This document shows, in pieces, positions 1 through 7,047 of a stretch of DNA of 42,028 bases. Both the position numbers and the translations under genes were made by a program. Numbering within the stretch: position 1 is the first letter of the stretch; each line of letters begins with the position of its first letter. Under the pieces are notes generated by a model, which ran no database searches, was not told where the DNA came from, and worked only from the letters and a program-made list of their open reading frames with translations. This DNA comes from Caballeronia arationis (lineage in GTDB: Bacteria; Pseudomonadota; Gammaproteobacteria; Burkholderiales; Burkholderiaceae), in contig NZ_FCOG02000055.1 in the NCBI RefSeq assembly GCF_001544975.2, forward strand, positions 1-42,028, in the 5' to 3' direction.

Positions 1-53
1 GCAACACTTGCCTCAGCGAGCCAACCTCCAGACGCTAAACACTAAAACCTCTG

Positions 54-324
54 TTGCACTTCAGTTTGAAACCGCCCTGGAAAGAAAGTTCGTTATCTGC
101 TTGAGTTTTTTGAGCCCTTGCTCGACAAGAAGCAACGAAAAGGCGTAAAGAAGTTAAAGCGACTCCAGAAGCGATTTGGCGCTCTGAACAACGCTGTAGC
201 AAGTCGCGAGCTATTGGATAGCAATCTTGGCTCGCTACCGAATCAAACCATGGCTATAAGCGCAATGCACTCGCTCAAAGAGGAAGAGGAGCGACGGGCT
301 AAGGCGGCCTCAAAGTTGCTCTGA
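54..324 (+). pseudogene. CHAD-domain protein, C-terminal remnant
   Basis: The frame open from about 70 to 324 reads KKVRYLLEFFEPLLDKKQ followed by LKRLQKRFGALNNAVASRELL. This is the pattern of the last part of a CHAD domain (RY-x-E-F-F, then LQ-x-x-x-G-x-L-N-D). The Leu-His pair that normally precedes it is present at 54-59 but in another frame, and a TGA at 67-69 blocks the frame used downstream, so a frameshift is likely. CHAD domains are His-rich helical domains linked to polyphosphate binding. The rest of the gene lies outside the window or is lost. I infer a decayed gene; a native gene truncated by the window edge is less likely because of the frame break. Confidence 0.5.
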
Positions 325-679
325 CGATTTTCTCCAAGGCCTGTCCGGCTCAGGCAGATCAGCTGCCCCGACAAAAGCGAGCCGCTCGATTTTGTCGTCA
401 CAGACTAGTCACGTCGATAGTGCTTTCTTCTCGATTAAAGGTCGCAAGACCGGCATGACCGTTCGTCGTCGAGAGTGCTATCGGCATGCCGCTCCAGTCA
501 ACACTTCACAGACCTGCCATACACGCCTGGCATCGGCTTCATTCCGTGCCAGAGACGCAACCTTCGCCGGTCCAACCCGCTCGTTATCAAGCTCGCAATT
601 GTTCCGGCGAAAGCGAAATGGCGTTCGTCAACGCAATCCATCGGACCGGTGGATTGAGGAGTTGGGTCAGAGATAGCTG
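325..679. other. No gene recognised (355 bp)
   Basis: Short overlapping frames exist on both strands but none resembles a known family or carries a convincing ribosome binding site. The stretch lies between two gene fragments (CHAD and istB) and is probably decayed sequence. Confidence 0.5.
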
Positions 680-1170
680 ACCAGTTTCTCTCGGAACGGG
701 AAAAGCGCCTGAGGTTTCCGATTGCTGCCAAGACACTCGCGGCCACCTCAACATTGCCCTCGCCAAATGCCACGAGGCGTTGGACGTTAGGATCCGTTTT
801 CGCTGGGAACAGGAAAACCACATCTATGCGTCGCTCTGCGCGTTGAGGCCCTGCGCGCTGGCAATAAGCTCCTTTTCGGCACTCTCGCCGAAATCTTCGC
901 TTCGATCGGCAAGGCCGAGCGTGAAGGAAATCTCCTCGGCAGTCGAGCGACGGCACGCCAACAGAACCGTCTGCGTGGTTCTTCAATCGCGCGGTCATGG
1001 GATCGAGGCTGCTCATCATCGACGAAATTCGCTATTTGCCCTTCGGACCCGAGGAGGCAAACCTGTTCTTCAATGTCGTTGCCAATCGTAATGAACGCGG
1101 TTCCATCGTGTTGACGAGGAACCTTCCGTTCACACAGTGAGCCACCGCGTTTGCCGGCGACCAGACGCTC
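680..1170 (+). pseudogene. istB: IS21-family istB (helper ATPase) remnant
   Basis: Pieces of an IstB-type AAA+ transposition helper can be followed through three frames. Around 682-735 the frame reads EREKRLRFPIAAKTLA, as in the IstB N-terminal region. At 791-960 another frame gives LGTGKPHLCVALRVEALRAG, then LFGTLAEIFASIGKAEREG; this is the Walker A region with a Thr-to-Pro change after GTGK. At 994-1140 a third frame gives RLLIIDEIRYLPFGPEEA (Walker B) and NLPFTQ. The expected Trp after FTQ is a TGA stop, and ATAFAGDQTL continues after it. With at least two frameshifts and one stop the gene cannot make an active protein. No istA or terminal inverted repeats were recognised. Confidence 0.8.
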
Positions 1171-1287
1171 CGATTTAAATCGGCGTTGACATATACTCGG
1201 GGGGGCGAAGTATCCCTAGTGCCTAAGCATCGAGGCAGTTCATTCATGTTTTGAACGCATTCGACCAAACCAGCGGCAACGAACTCG

Positions 1288-1758
1288 TTGAAGGCCAAAC
1301 GCACCGGGTCGAGCAGCGCTCTGACGCCGCGACAAAGGGAGATACTTGAACTGGTCACCCGGGGCATTAGCAATAAGGCCATCGCCGCTCAACTCGGAAT
1401 CAGCGTCGACACCGTGCGTCGCCATGGCGCTCGAATAAAACAAAAGAAGTCGGCGTCAGCAACATCTTCAATCGCTTGTCAGCATCTTTGGGCTACTCTT
1501 GATAACGCGCTCGCGGTGTCTCTGCCAGATGACCTTTTGACGCCTGCCGAAACTCGCGTGGTGGCTTGCCTTTGCCGTGGACTATCCAGCAAAGAGATCG
1601 CGCGTGCTTTGGAGATCAGTTCACGTACCGTCGATAAACATCGCGAGCACGTTCTGCACAAACTCGGCATGCACTCGACCCGTCAACTCACATCGTGGAT
1701 CGCCGGTCAATGCGCGAAGAGCGGCATACCCGACGCGTCTGAAAAGTCCGGAGTTTAA
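1288..1758 (+). CDS. Small ORF with two tandem LuxR-type HTH units (possibly decayed)
   Basis: The first unit, about residues 11-50, reads LTPRQREILELVTRGISNKA then LGISVDTVRRH. The second, about residues 82-140, reads LTPAETRVVACLCRGLSSKE then LEISSRTVDKHREHVLHKLG. Both are GerE/LuxR DNA-binding domains, and no sensor, receiver or autoinducer domain is present. The tail expected for unit 1 (KEVGVSNIFNRLSASLG) is found in another frame near 1445-1495, so a one-base frameshift seems to have joined two once separate HTH genes. The start is a TTG at 1288 with no strong ribosome binding site; the frame upstream is closed at about 1249. The 3' end is repeated in decayed form at 2742-2905. Expression is doubtful; a pseudogene is the main alternative. 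Confidence 0.5.
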   Translation: MKAKRTGSSSALTPRQREILELVTRGISNKAIAAQLGISVDTVRRHGARIKQKKSASATSSIACQHLWATLDNALAVSLPDDLLTPAETRVVACLCRGLSSKEIARALEISSRTVDKHREHVLHKLGMHSTRQLTSWIAGQCAKSGIPDASEKSGV

Positions 1759-1764
1759 TGCGCC
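1637..1764 (+). repeat. Direct repeat copy A (LuxR 3' end)
   Basis: The stretch encoding DKHREHVLHKLGMHSTR through the stop codon and a few bases beyond (TTTAATGCGCCACC) is matched by a diverged copy at about 2742-2905. The match covers both coding and just-downstream bases, which points to DNA duplication and not only to protein family similarity. Confidence 0.6.
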
Positions 1765-2039
1765 ACCCTCCAGCTTCCCAGGTGTGTATATCCTGCCGCC
1801 TCGAAATGAAGTCGAAGAGGAACAGTTGTTCGCCGGGTGGCTAATGAAGGAGTCGGCGGGTCGGTTTAGGCCAGTGATGGCTTTGTCGTTGCGAGATTCG
1901 CGGTCCGAGCGATCGGAACGGCAACGGCAATATGCCCCGCATCGAGCCGTGTCACCCGTTCGCGCGCAACAGGCGCAGAGGTCATGCTCTTGCCTTTTAC
2001 ACAAGTCCTATAGCAAGTACCTGCCATCGAGCTTCCTGT

Positions 2040-2675
2040 CTAAACAAGCAGGACGTCGCAGCATACCCTGTAGCGCGAGTCGCGTCCCGACTTACCGTCC
2101 ATGGCAGGATTGATCGCCCGTGTGCAGGCGTCAAAGTCGCGTCGGTCAGCGGCCTCATTGCAGCCGCGTGACTTCCAGAACCAACCGGCGCTGCGCGCTG
2201 CGAGTCGATCGTCCGTCGCGAGCTGATCTGGATGGTTCAAAAGGTCAACGCTGAGTGCGCGGCCGGCGTCCCGGTAGTTGTCTTTGAACGTAACCTGCTT
2301 CAGCCCACGCCCCCGATAGCGCCAGCCGTCTCCGCTCGCGGCGTCGCCGTTGCCGAACCGCCCGCCGTAAGCCAGATTCGCAATCTGCTGTTGCCTTGCG
2401 ATGGAGACCGCCTTCTCGCCCGGCTGTCGTCCGAGTTGCGCACGCGCGCTTGCAGGGATGCGCGAGAAGATTTTCAGTGCATCTGGCGCATAGTTGAAGC
2501 TCTCGCTCAGCAGCCTGAATCCCCCGCTCTCATGTCCCATCTGCGCGATCCACGCGGCAAGGCGCGCAGGCGTGTTGATGTCGAATTCATGGGCGGCCTC
2601 TGTGATCGGCAAGATCCAGCGCTCGGCAAGCGCCGGTGCGAGGTTCGCAGCGCGCTGGAATGTCTCCGTGTCCAT
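2040..2675 (-). CDS. GH19-type endolysin / lysozyme-like protein
   Basis: The 211-aa product matches phage-type glycoside hydrolase family 19 endolysins, which cut the glycan chain of peptidoglycan. AWIAQMGHESGGF holds the catalytic Glu49 of the GHES motif. WRYRGRGLKQVTFKDNY (about 118-134), LATDDRLAARSAGWFWKSRG (about 152-171) and a final DSRYRVCCDVL follow in the family order, so the enzyme looks full length. There is no signal peptide, as expected for an endolysin that relies on a holin or lysis; no holin or spanin gene was recognised beside it. It stands alone on the minus strand between two copies of a LuxR fragment, with the MACPF cassette diverging about 560 bp away. It may be a prophage relic or a recruited lysis gene. 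Confidence 0.85.
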   Translation of the reverse strand: MDTETFQRAANLAPALAERWILPITEAAHEFDINTPARLAAWIAQMGHESGGFRLLSESFNYAPDALKIFSRIPASARAQLGRQPGEKAVSIARQQQIANLAYGGRFGNGDAASGDGWRYRGRGLKQVTFKDNYRDAGRALSVDLLNHPDQLATDDRLAARSAGWFWKSRGCNEAADRRDFDACTRAINPAMDGKSGRDSRYRVCCDVLLV

Positions 2676-2741
2676 ACGACCTCCGAAGGAACGCCCCTCT
2701 CAAACATGATAGGGCGTCTTGCTTTGATCGATCGCCTCTTT

Positions 2742-2905
2742 TTTCCCTTAACCGCCGGATTGCGCACGATGAACATCCTGAGCACGTTTTGCGCAGGCTC
2801 GGCATGCAGTCGACCCCGCCGACTCACGTCTTCGCGCGCTAGTCAATACGCGAAGAGTGGCATACCTATAACGTCTGAAAAATCCTAATTTAAATACGCC
2901 ACCTC
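2742..2905 (+). pseudogene. Decayed second copy of the LuxR HTH 3' end (direct repeat copy B)
   Basis: One frame reads NRRIAHDEHPEHVLRRLGMQ, corresponding to SSRTVDKHREHVLHKLGMH of the upstream LuxR-type ORF. The end of the repeat, in a shifted frame, reads YAKSGIPITSEKS against CAKSGIPDASEKS. The TTTAAATACGCCACC after the stop also matches copy A. Internal stops and shifts show that it is not expressed. Confidence 0.65.
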
Positions 2906-3237
2906 GCGCTTCGTCCACCGAGCGGCGGTACTCAAGAACCTCGATAACGAGCCTGCGTCTGCATATTCATAGAAAGATCTGGACCGGCTGGACGAACCGG
3001 GTTTAAGCAATCGAAACCGATTGCACGAGAACCCGGATGGACTTTCAATTACCCACTCTCTTTTCGCAGTGGCGGCTATTGGATCGTGCTCAGGCGCCTG
3101 GAATCACGTATGACGCCGCAGGACAAGATCGCGTTCGTTTTCAAGATGATGTCGGATTGCTTGGTTTTCTGATTCTATGATATGGATTGCTTACGATAAT
3201 CTGCGTCGAGAAATGACGGCGCTCGGAGGGATGCATC
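2906..3237. other. Leader region of the MACPF cassette (332 bp)
   Basis: No gene recognised. It is more AT-rich than the genes downstream and ends in a clear ribosome binding site (GGAGG near 3226-3230) ahead of the ATG at 3238. The promoter of the cassette should lie here. TATGAT near 3175 is a possible -10 box, but I see no convincing -35 element. Confidence 0.4.
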
Positions 3238-4218
3238 ATGCCAATCACCGGAAGCGTCTCTGGAAACATTACTCGCAGTCGTACCGTCATCAACGTTCGG
3301 AACGCAGCGGGTGGGGCCGGTGGATTCTTTGTCGAGAATTCCACCGGTGCGGGAGCGATGCTCTTCGTCGTGCGCGATCAGCCTTTGGCTTTTTCAGTCT
3401 CCGGCTCAGGCCGACGAGGCTTTCAGGCACGGCTCGAGGTTCGTGGTCGCGAACGGCCCGGAGCGCCCACGCAGGCCATGATCGTGCAGAGCGCGGACAA
3501 CTTCGACCCGAACGCACTCGATAGTCAAGGCTCGGTGCTCCTCGACCACTGGCGCGACAGCAACCGCGCGCTGTGTGCAGTGGCACGGGACATGGTCAAT
3601 CTCGACGGCCCCGACATCGACCCCGACGACCGCCATGTCATCACGCTCAGGGTCGTCCCGCTCATCAAAGTCGATGCGGCCGGCTTGCGCTGGACCGATC
3701 TCGGTCCCTTCTGTTCGCGCCAGGACTATGAGGAGCTCGCGGCGCTGATGGCTGCCTATGCGCCTGGCAAGCGCATCGATAACGTCCGGCAGGATGGCAT
3801 CGAAAAGTTGATCAGGCATCTGCGTGAATTGAAGAGCACGGAAGGCATCTTCGACGTCAATATCCAGTTCGTTTCGGAAGGCATTGCCGGACGCGTGTCG
3901 GAACGTGAGCTCGTCGACACCGACGCGCTCTTCGATGTGCCGACCGATTTCTCGAAACCGCTTGTGTCCAAGCCCACCGCCGCGCCGGCGCCCGCACCGG
4001 CTCCAACGCCCGTGCAGCCTGCCGTGTTGCAAGCGGTGCTGGCCGAGACGGCCGCGCGCAAGGGTTATCTCGCCCACGGCGCCCCGATTGCCGCACGACC
4101 GGCGGTGCCGATCGTGGCTGCCGAAACCGGCGGTGAGGTGACGGTCGATATCTCGGTGATCGTCGTGGACTCGCCGGAAGCGCTCGAACTCGCGCGCAGC
4201 AAGATCAAGCCCGCATAG
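3238..4218 (+). CDS. Unknown 326-aa protein, first gene of MACPF cassette
   Basis: I do not recognise a family. Residues 1-85 are rich in Gly, Ser, Val and Arg with alternating hydrophobic residues, as in a beta-sheet domain (for example GGFFVENSTGAGAMLFVVRD). About 90-235 is mixed and more helical. A Pro/Ala linker spans about 240-262 and a small C-terminal domain of about 60 residues follows. There is no signal peptide, lipobox or membrane segment. The start is well supported by GGAGG 7 bp upstream. Its stop is 17 bp from the MACPF gene, whose GGAGGAGG site lies in the gap, so the two are almost certainly co-transcribed. I infer a partner of the MACPF protein, such as a chaperone, receptor-binding or protective subunit; nothing in the sequence decides between these. 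Confidence 0.85.
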   Translation: MPITGSVSGNITRSRTVINVRNAAGGAGGFFVENSTGAGAMLFVVRDQPLAFSVSGSGRRGFQARLEVRGRERPGAPTQAMIVQSADNFDPNALDSQGSVLLDHWRDSNRALCAVARDMVNLDGPDIDPDDRHVITLRVVPLIKVDAAGLRWTDLGPFCSRQDYEELAALMAAYAPGKRIDNVRQDGIEKLIRHLRELKSTEGIFDVNIQFVSEGIAGRVSERELVDTDALFDVPTDFSKPLVSKPTAAPAPAPAPTPVQPAVLQAVLAETAARKGYLAHGAPIAARPAVPIVAAETGGEVTVDISVIVVDSPEALELARSKIKPA

Positions 4219-4235
4219 CGGAGGAGGCGCTCAAA

Positions 4236-6305
4236 ATGATCAGCTATACGCTCCAGGCGCGCGACGGCAAGTCGCGCGCCGACGCCGCGCCCGACGGCGC
4301 GACGCTTGCCGAACTGCGGAAGGTCTTCGTCAACACGGGTGAGATGGACGCCGAGGACCAGTTCCGCAGCGGCGCCAACGCGGTCACCCTCAAGGTGGTC
4401 GCTGCTACGGAGGAAGGCAAGACGGTGATCGCCGACAGCATGGTCGTGGCGATCGTGCCGATCCGGCGCACCATCGCCTTCACCGACAAGGCCGGCACCA
4501 AGCATCAGGTCTTCGTGCGGCCCGACGAGACGCTCGGCCAATTTCGCAAGAACAACGCGAAGCTGATCGCGGACACCGACGTCTTCGTCGTTGAAAGCAA
4601 GCCGGTCGCTACCGCCGACGAGGACAGCGTCTATCTGCGCCGCTTCGAGGAACTCGCAGTCAAACGCGAATCCGTGCCCGCGGCCACGCCGAAGGTCTAC
4701 AAGCTCCTTCTGCTCAAGGACGGCGGCAAGCCGAAGGCGATCGACTGGTCAGGCGGCGGCGAGGACAAGACCCTCAAGGATCTGCGCGCCTTTCTGAAGG
4801 AAGACGCGCCCGCCGATCTGCCTTTCCTCGATAGCGCCCAGAAGGCCGTGCCGCTCGACATGGAGCCTTTCGAAACCGTGGGCGTCAAGCTCGGCAAGGC
4901 CGACGACAAGCTCGGTTTCCTGCGCTTTCGCTTCGAGAGCCCGCGCAAGCGCAACGCCACGACGACCCCGGCCGCGTCGTCCTCAGGTGGGTCGAGCACC
5001 GCCGCCTCCGCGGCAGCCGCCGCGTCCGGCACCACGCCGAGTCTGCGCGATACCCAGGACCTGCTCGCACCTTTTCTCGGGCGCCCGAATATCCCGCCCG
5101 GCGCGCCACAGGACGTGTTCGATCGCATGGACGTCGCCGAGCAGGCGTCGTTGCTTGCCGCCATGCGTCACCTGCACGGGCTGCGTTTCGTACTCGCGCC
5201 CGACGGCAGCTATGAGCTCGAGCGTGCGCTGCGCCCGGCGTTCGACTCCGACTGGGTGGAAGACTTCGTCGCAGTGGTCCGCCCGATCACCTCGACGCGG
5301 TTTTCGGCCTCGGCCACCCAGGTGCGCACACTCGACGCCATCGCGTCTTCGCTCTCGTGGAATGTCGGTGGAGGCGTCGGGGTGGAGGGCAAGGTGGCGA
5401 GCCTTTCCGTCAAGTCGGATTACAAGGATGAAGTGACCCAGTCGAAGGAAACGACGCGCAGCGAATTGCACTTGCGGGTCGAATACCTCGTCGCGCGCGG
5501 GGAGGTGGTCGTCGATCCGCGCAGCATCGTCCTTTCCAAGGCGTTTTTCGACGATGCCAGCGCTCTCGCCGCACTGATCAGGAACAAGGCGGCGAGCGCG
5601 GATGCTGTCAGCGGACTTGCGCGCATCCTCGACAGCTACGGCACCCACGTGCCCCTTCGGACGATCTTCGGCGGCAAGCTGATCTATCGACAGGACCGCG
5701 ACGTCGAAGCCAGTACCGACAAGAACCGGCACGTGCGCGAATTCACCACCGACGTGCAGGGCAGCTACAAGGCGGTGACGGTGAGCGCGCGCGGCGGATT
5801 CAAGACAGAAGAGTCCGCGACCAAGATCTACGAATCCGCCAATCAAGCGATCGAGGTGACCGCGGCGGGCGGCAACCCCGCGCTCGCGCTCGATCCTTAT
5901 GGCTGGGCCGCGACGTTGAGCCACGCCGGTTGGTGGAACGTGATCGCCTTCGCGGACGTCGTGCCGCTCCTGTCGCTCCTGCCCTCGGACCTCAAGGAAA
6001 CCATCATCCCCGTCCTGCTCAAGTCGAACGAGCTCGCTGCCGCGCTATCCACGCCGATAGATTGGGCGACGTATCGCGCCCAGATGCTGAAGGAGTTCGT
6101 TCGCACCCAGCGGGGTGGCGAAGAGATCAGCTTCGATGCCAGCCCCGCGCCACGCGAGGTACAGCCCGGGACGCCGCCATCGGTCCAGCCCGTCCAGCCA
6201 GTCGTGCCGCCGGTGGTCGCGCCACAGCCGGCCCCAGTGCAACCAGGCGAGTCGCAATCCCAACCCCAATCGGTCAAGCCAGGAGGCGAGGAGGTGGACA
6301 TCTGA
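4236..6305 (+). CDS. MACPF-domain pore-forming protein with three N-terminal ubiquitin-like repeats
   Basis: The 689-aa protein contains the MACPF signature YGTHVPLRTIFGG (Y468-G480), the Y-G-T-H-x(6)-G-G type pattern of perforin and complement C9. LSHAGWWNVIAFADVVPLLS (about 557-580) also fits the C-terminal part of a MACPF domain, which I place at about 275-600. Before it, residues 1-235 look like three repeats of a ubiquitin/beta-grasp-like unit, each with a T-L-x-x-[LF]-R helix start (TLAELRKVF, TLGQFRKNN, TLKDLRAFL). An Ala/Ser/Gly linker (about 240-268) joins the two halves, and a Pro/Gln-rich tail follows from about 638. There is no signal peptide. MACPF proteins oligomerise into membrane pores; some bacterial ones are insecticidal (GNIP1Aa, AfIP-1B). 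The target of this one is unknown. Confidence 0.9.
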   Translation: MISYTLQARDGKSRADAAPDGATLAELRKVFVNTGEMDAEDQFRSGANAVTLKVVAATEEGKTVIADSMVVAIVPIRRTIAFTDKAGTKHQVFVRPDETLGQFRKNNAKLIADTDVFVVESKPVATADEDSVYLRRFEELAVKRESVPAATPKVYKLLLLKDGGKPKAIDWSGGGEDKTLKDLRAFLKEDAPADLPFLDSAQKAVPLDMEPFETVGVKLGKADDKLGFLRFRFESPRKRNATTTPAASSSGGSSTAASAAAAASGTTPSLRDTQDLLAPFLGRPNIPPGAPQDVFDRMDVAEQASLLAAMRHLHGLRFVLAPDGSYELERALRPAFDSDWVEDFVAVVRPITSTRFSASATQVRTLDAIASSLSWNVGGGVGVEGKVASLSVKSDYKDEVTQSKETTRSELHLRVEYLVARGEVVVDPRSIVLSKAFFDDASALAALIRNKAASADAVSGLARILDSYGTHVPLRTIFGGKLIYRQDRDVEASTDKNRHVREFTTDVQGSYKAVTVSARGGFKTEESATKIYESANQAIEVTAAGGNPALALDPYGWAATLSHAGWWNVIAFADVVPLLSLLPSDLKETIIPVLLKSNELAAALSTPIDWATYRAQMLKEFVRTQRGGEEISFDASPAPREVQPGTPPSVQPVQPVVPPVVAPQPAPVQPGESQSQPQSVKPGGEEVDI

Positions 6306-6364
6306 AACGAATTTCAGGCCGCTCCCGATCGTCGGTGTGCGGCGAGACAGCAGAGGACACGACC

Positions 6365-6688
6365 ATGAACATCGAGAAGATCAGTCTGAAGAACGGCGGG
6401 GGGTTCGTCGCCAAGTTACATGTAATTGCCGCGCCGGCCACCGGCGGCGAGGGCAAGACCTACCCCGACAACAACGACATCCCGCTCGGTCAGGAGCGCA
6501 CGGTCGATCTCGGCGCGCTCAACGTGCCGGATGGCTCGAAGGTCAAGCTCAAGGCCATCGTGGTCTGGGGCAATGACCACGAGGCGCAGCAGGCTTTCAC
6601 TTACCAGAAGGGTTGCGGCAAGACTGCGCACTACAGCATCTCCGGCACGACTCTGAGCAACGACCTCGGACTCGTCAACGTCAATTGA
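6365..6688 (+). CDS. Small beta-rich protein of MACPF cassette (107 aa)
   Basis: Product starts MNIEKISLKNGGGFVAKLHV and ends YSISGTTLSNDLGLVNVN. The whole chain alternates hydrophobic and polar residues with Gly/Asn/Asp turns, as expected for a single beta-sandwich domain. There is no signal peptide, membrane segment or catalytic motif. I do not recognise the family. The ATG at 6365 follows AGAGGA at 6352-6357; a longer reading of the frame would run through the end of the MACPF gene in another frame and is unlikely. It lies 59 bp after the MACPF gene. By analogy with aegerolysin/MACPF two-component toxins, a membrane- or glycan-binding partner is a reasonable inference, but no aegerolysin motif is visible. 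Confidence 0.8.
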   Translation: MNIEKISLKNGGGFVAKLHVIAAPATGGEGKTYPDNNDIPLGQERTVDLGALNVPDGSKVKLKAIVVWGNDHEAQQAFTYQKGCGKTAHYSISGTTLSNDLGLVNVN

Positions 6689-6706
6689 ATTTTCAGGGGC
6701 AACATC

Positions 6707-6931
6707 ATGGGACAATTCGTTACGCAGGTCCGCGTGCGCGGCCAGGACATCGACTGGACCGCGCAGTCCGGCGACTGGGAGACAAAGTCGCTCTCGCTCT
6801 CAGGACAAAACCCGCCGCAGTTCGTGCAGCACGGGACTTATCAGATCACCCTCCCGGGCCAGAACGAGACCGCCTGGATGTTCATGGGCGTCGACGGCCA
6901 GATCGTGAACTTCGCGCTCTACGGCGGTTGA
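6707..6931 (+). CDS. Small unknown protein of MACPF cassette (74 aa)
   Basis: The product starts MGQFVTQVRVRGQDIDWTAQ and ends VDGQIVNFALYGG. It is rich in Trp, Gln and Gly and looks like one short beta-sheet domain, without signal peptide or Cys. No family recognised. It lies 18 bp after the 107-aa gene with AGGGG at 6695-6699 as the ribosome binding site, and is followed by the hairpin that closes the cassette. The position implies co-expression with the MACPF protein. A carbohydrate-binding accessory subunit or an inhibitor that protects the producer are possible roles, both speculative. Confidence 0.75.
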   Translation: MGQFVTQVRVRGQDIDWTAQSGDWETKSLSLSGQNPPQFVQHGTYQITLPGQNETAWMFMGVDGQIVNFALYGG

Positions 6932-6956
6932 ACGGGCCGTAGCTTGCCTGCTATCG

Positions 6957-6995
6957 CCGGATGCAGGGCAAACGCAATTCGCTTGCTGCATCCGG
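6957..6995 (+). terminator. Hairpin after the MACPF cassette
   Basis: CCGGATGCAG (6957-6966) pairs perfectly with CTGCATCCGG (6986-6995) around a 19-nt loop. Only a weak T-rich stretch (ATTTC) follows. It sits between the convergent MACPF cassette and lipoprotein hydrolase genes and may stop transcription from both sides. Confidence 0.6.
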
Positions 6996-7047
6996 ATTTC
7001 TGCGCGACTCGCGCGGAAGGCGTATTCGAGTGTGGAGATGCAGCGCA

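Noticed and set aside
498..1019. 173-aa minus-strand frame in the fragment region
   Set aside because: It is antisense to the recognisable istB remnant for much of its length.
4236..6305. Possible Sec or lipoprotein signal on the MACPF protein, as in Bacteroides MACPF toxins
   Set aside because: The N-terminus (MISYTLQARDGKSR) is polar with no hydrophobic core or Cys; no alternative upstream start adds one.
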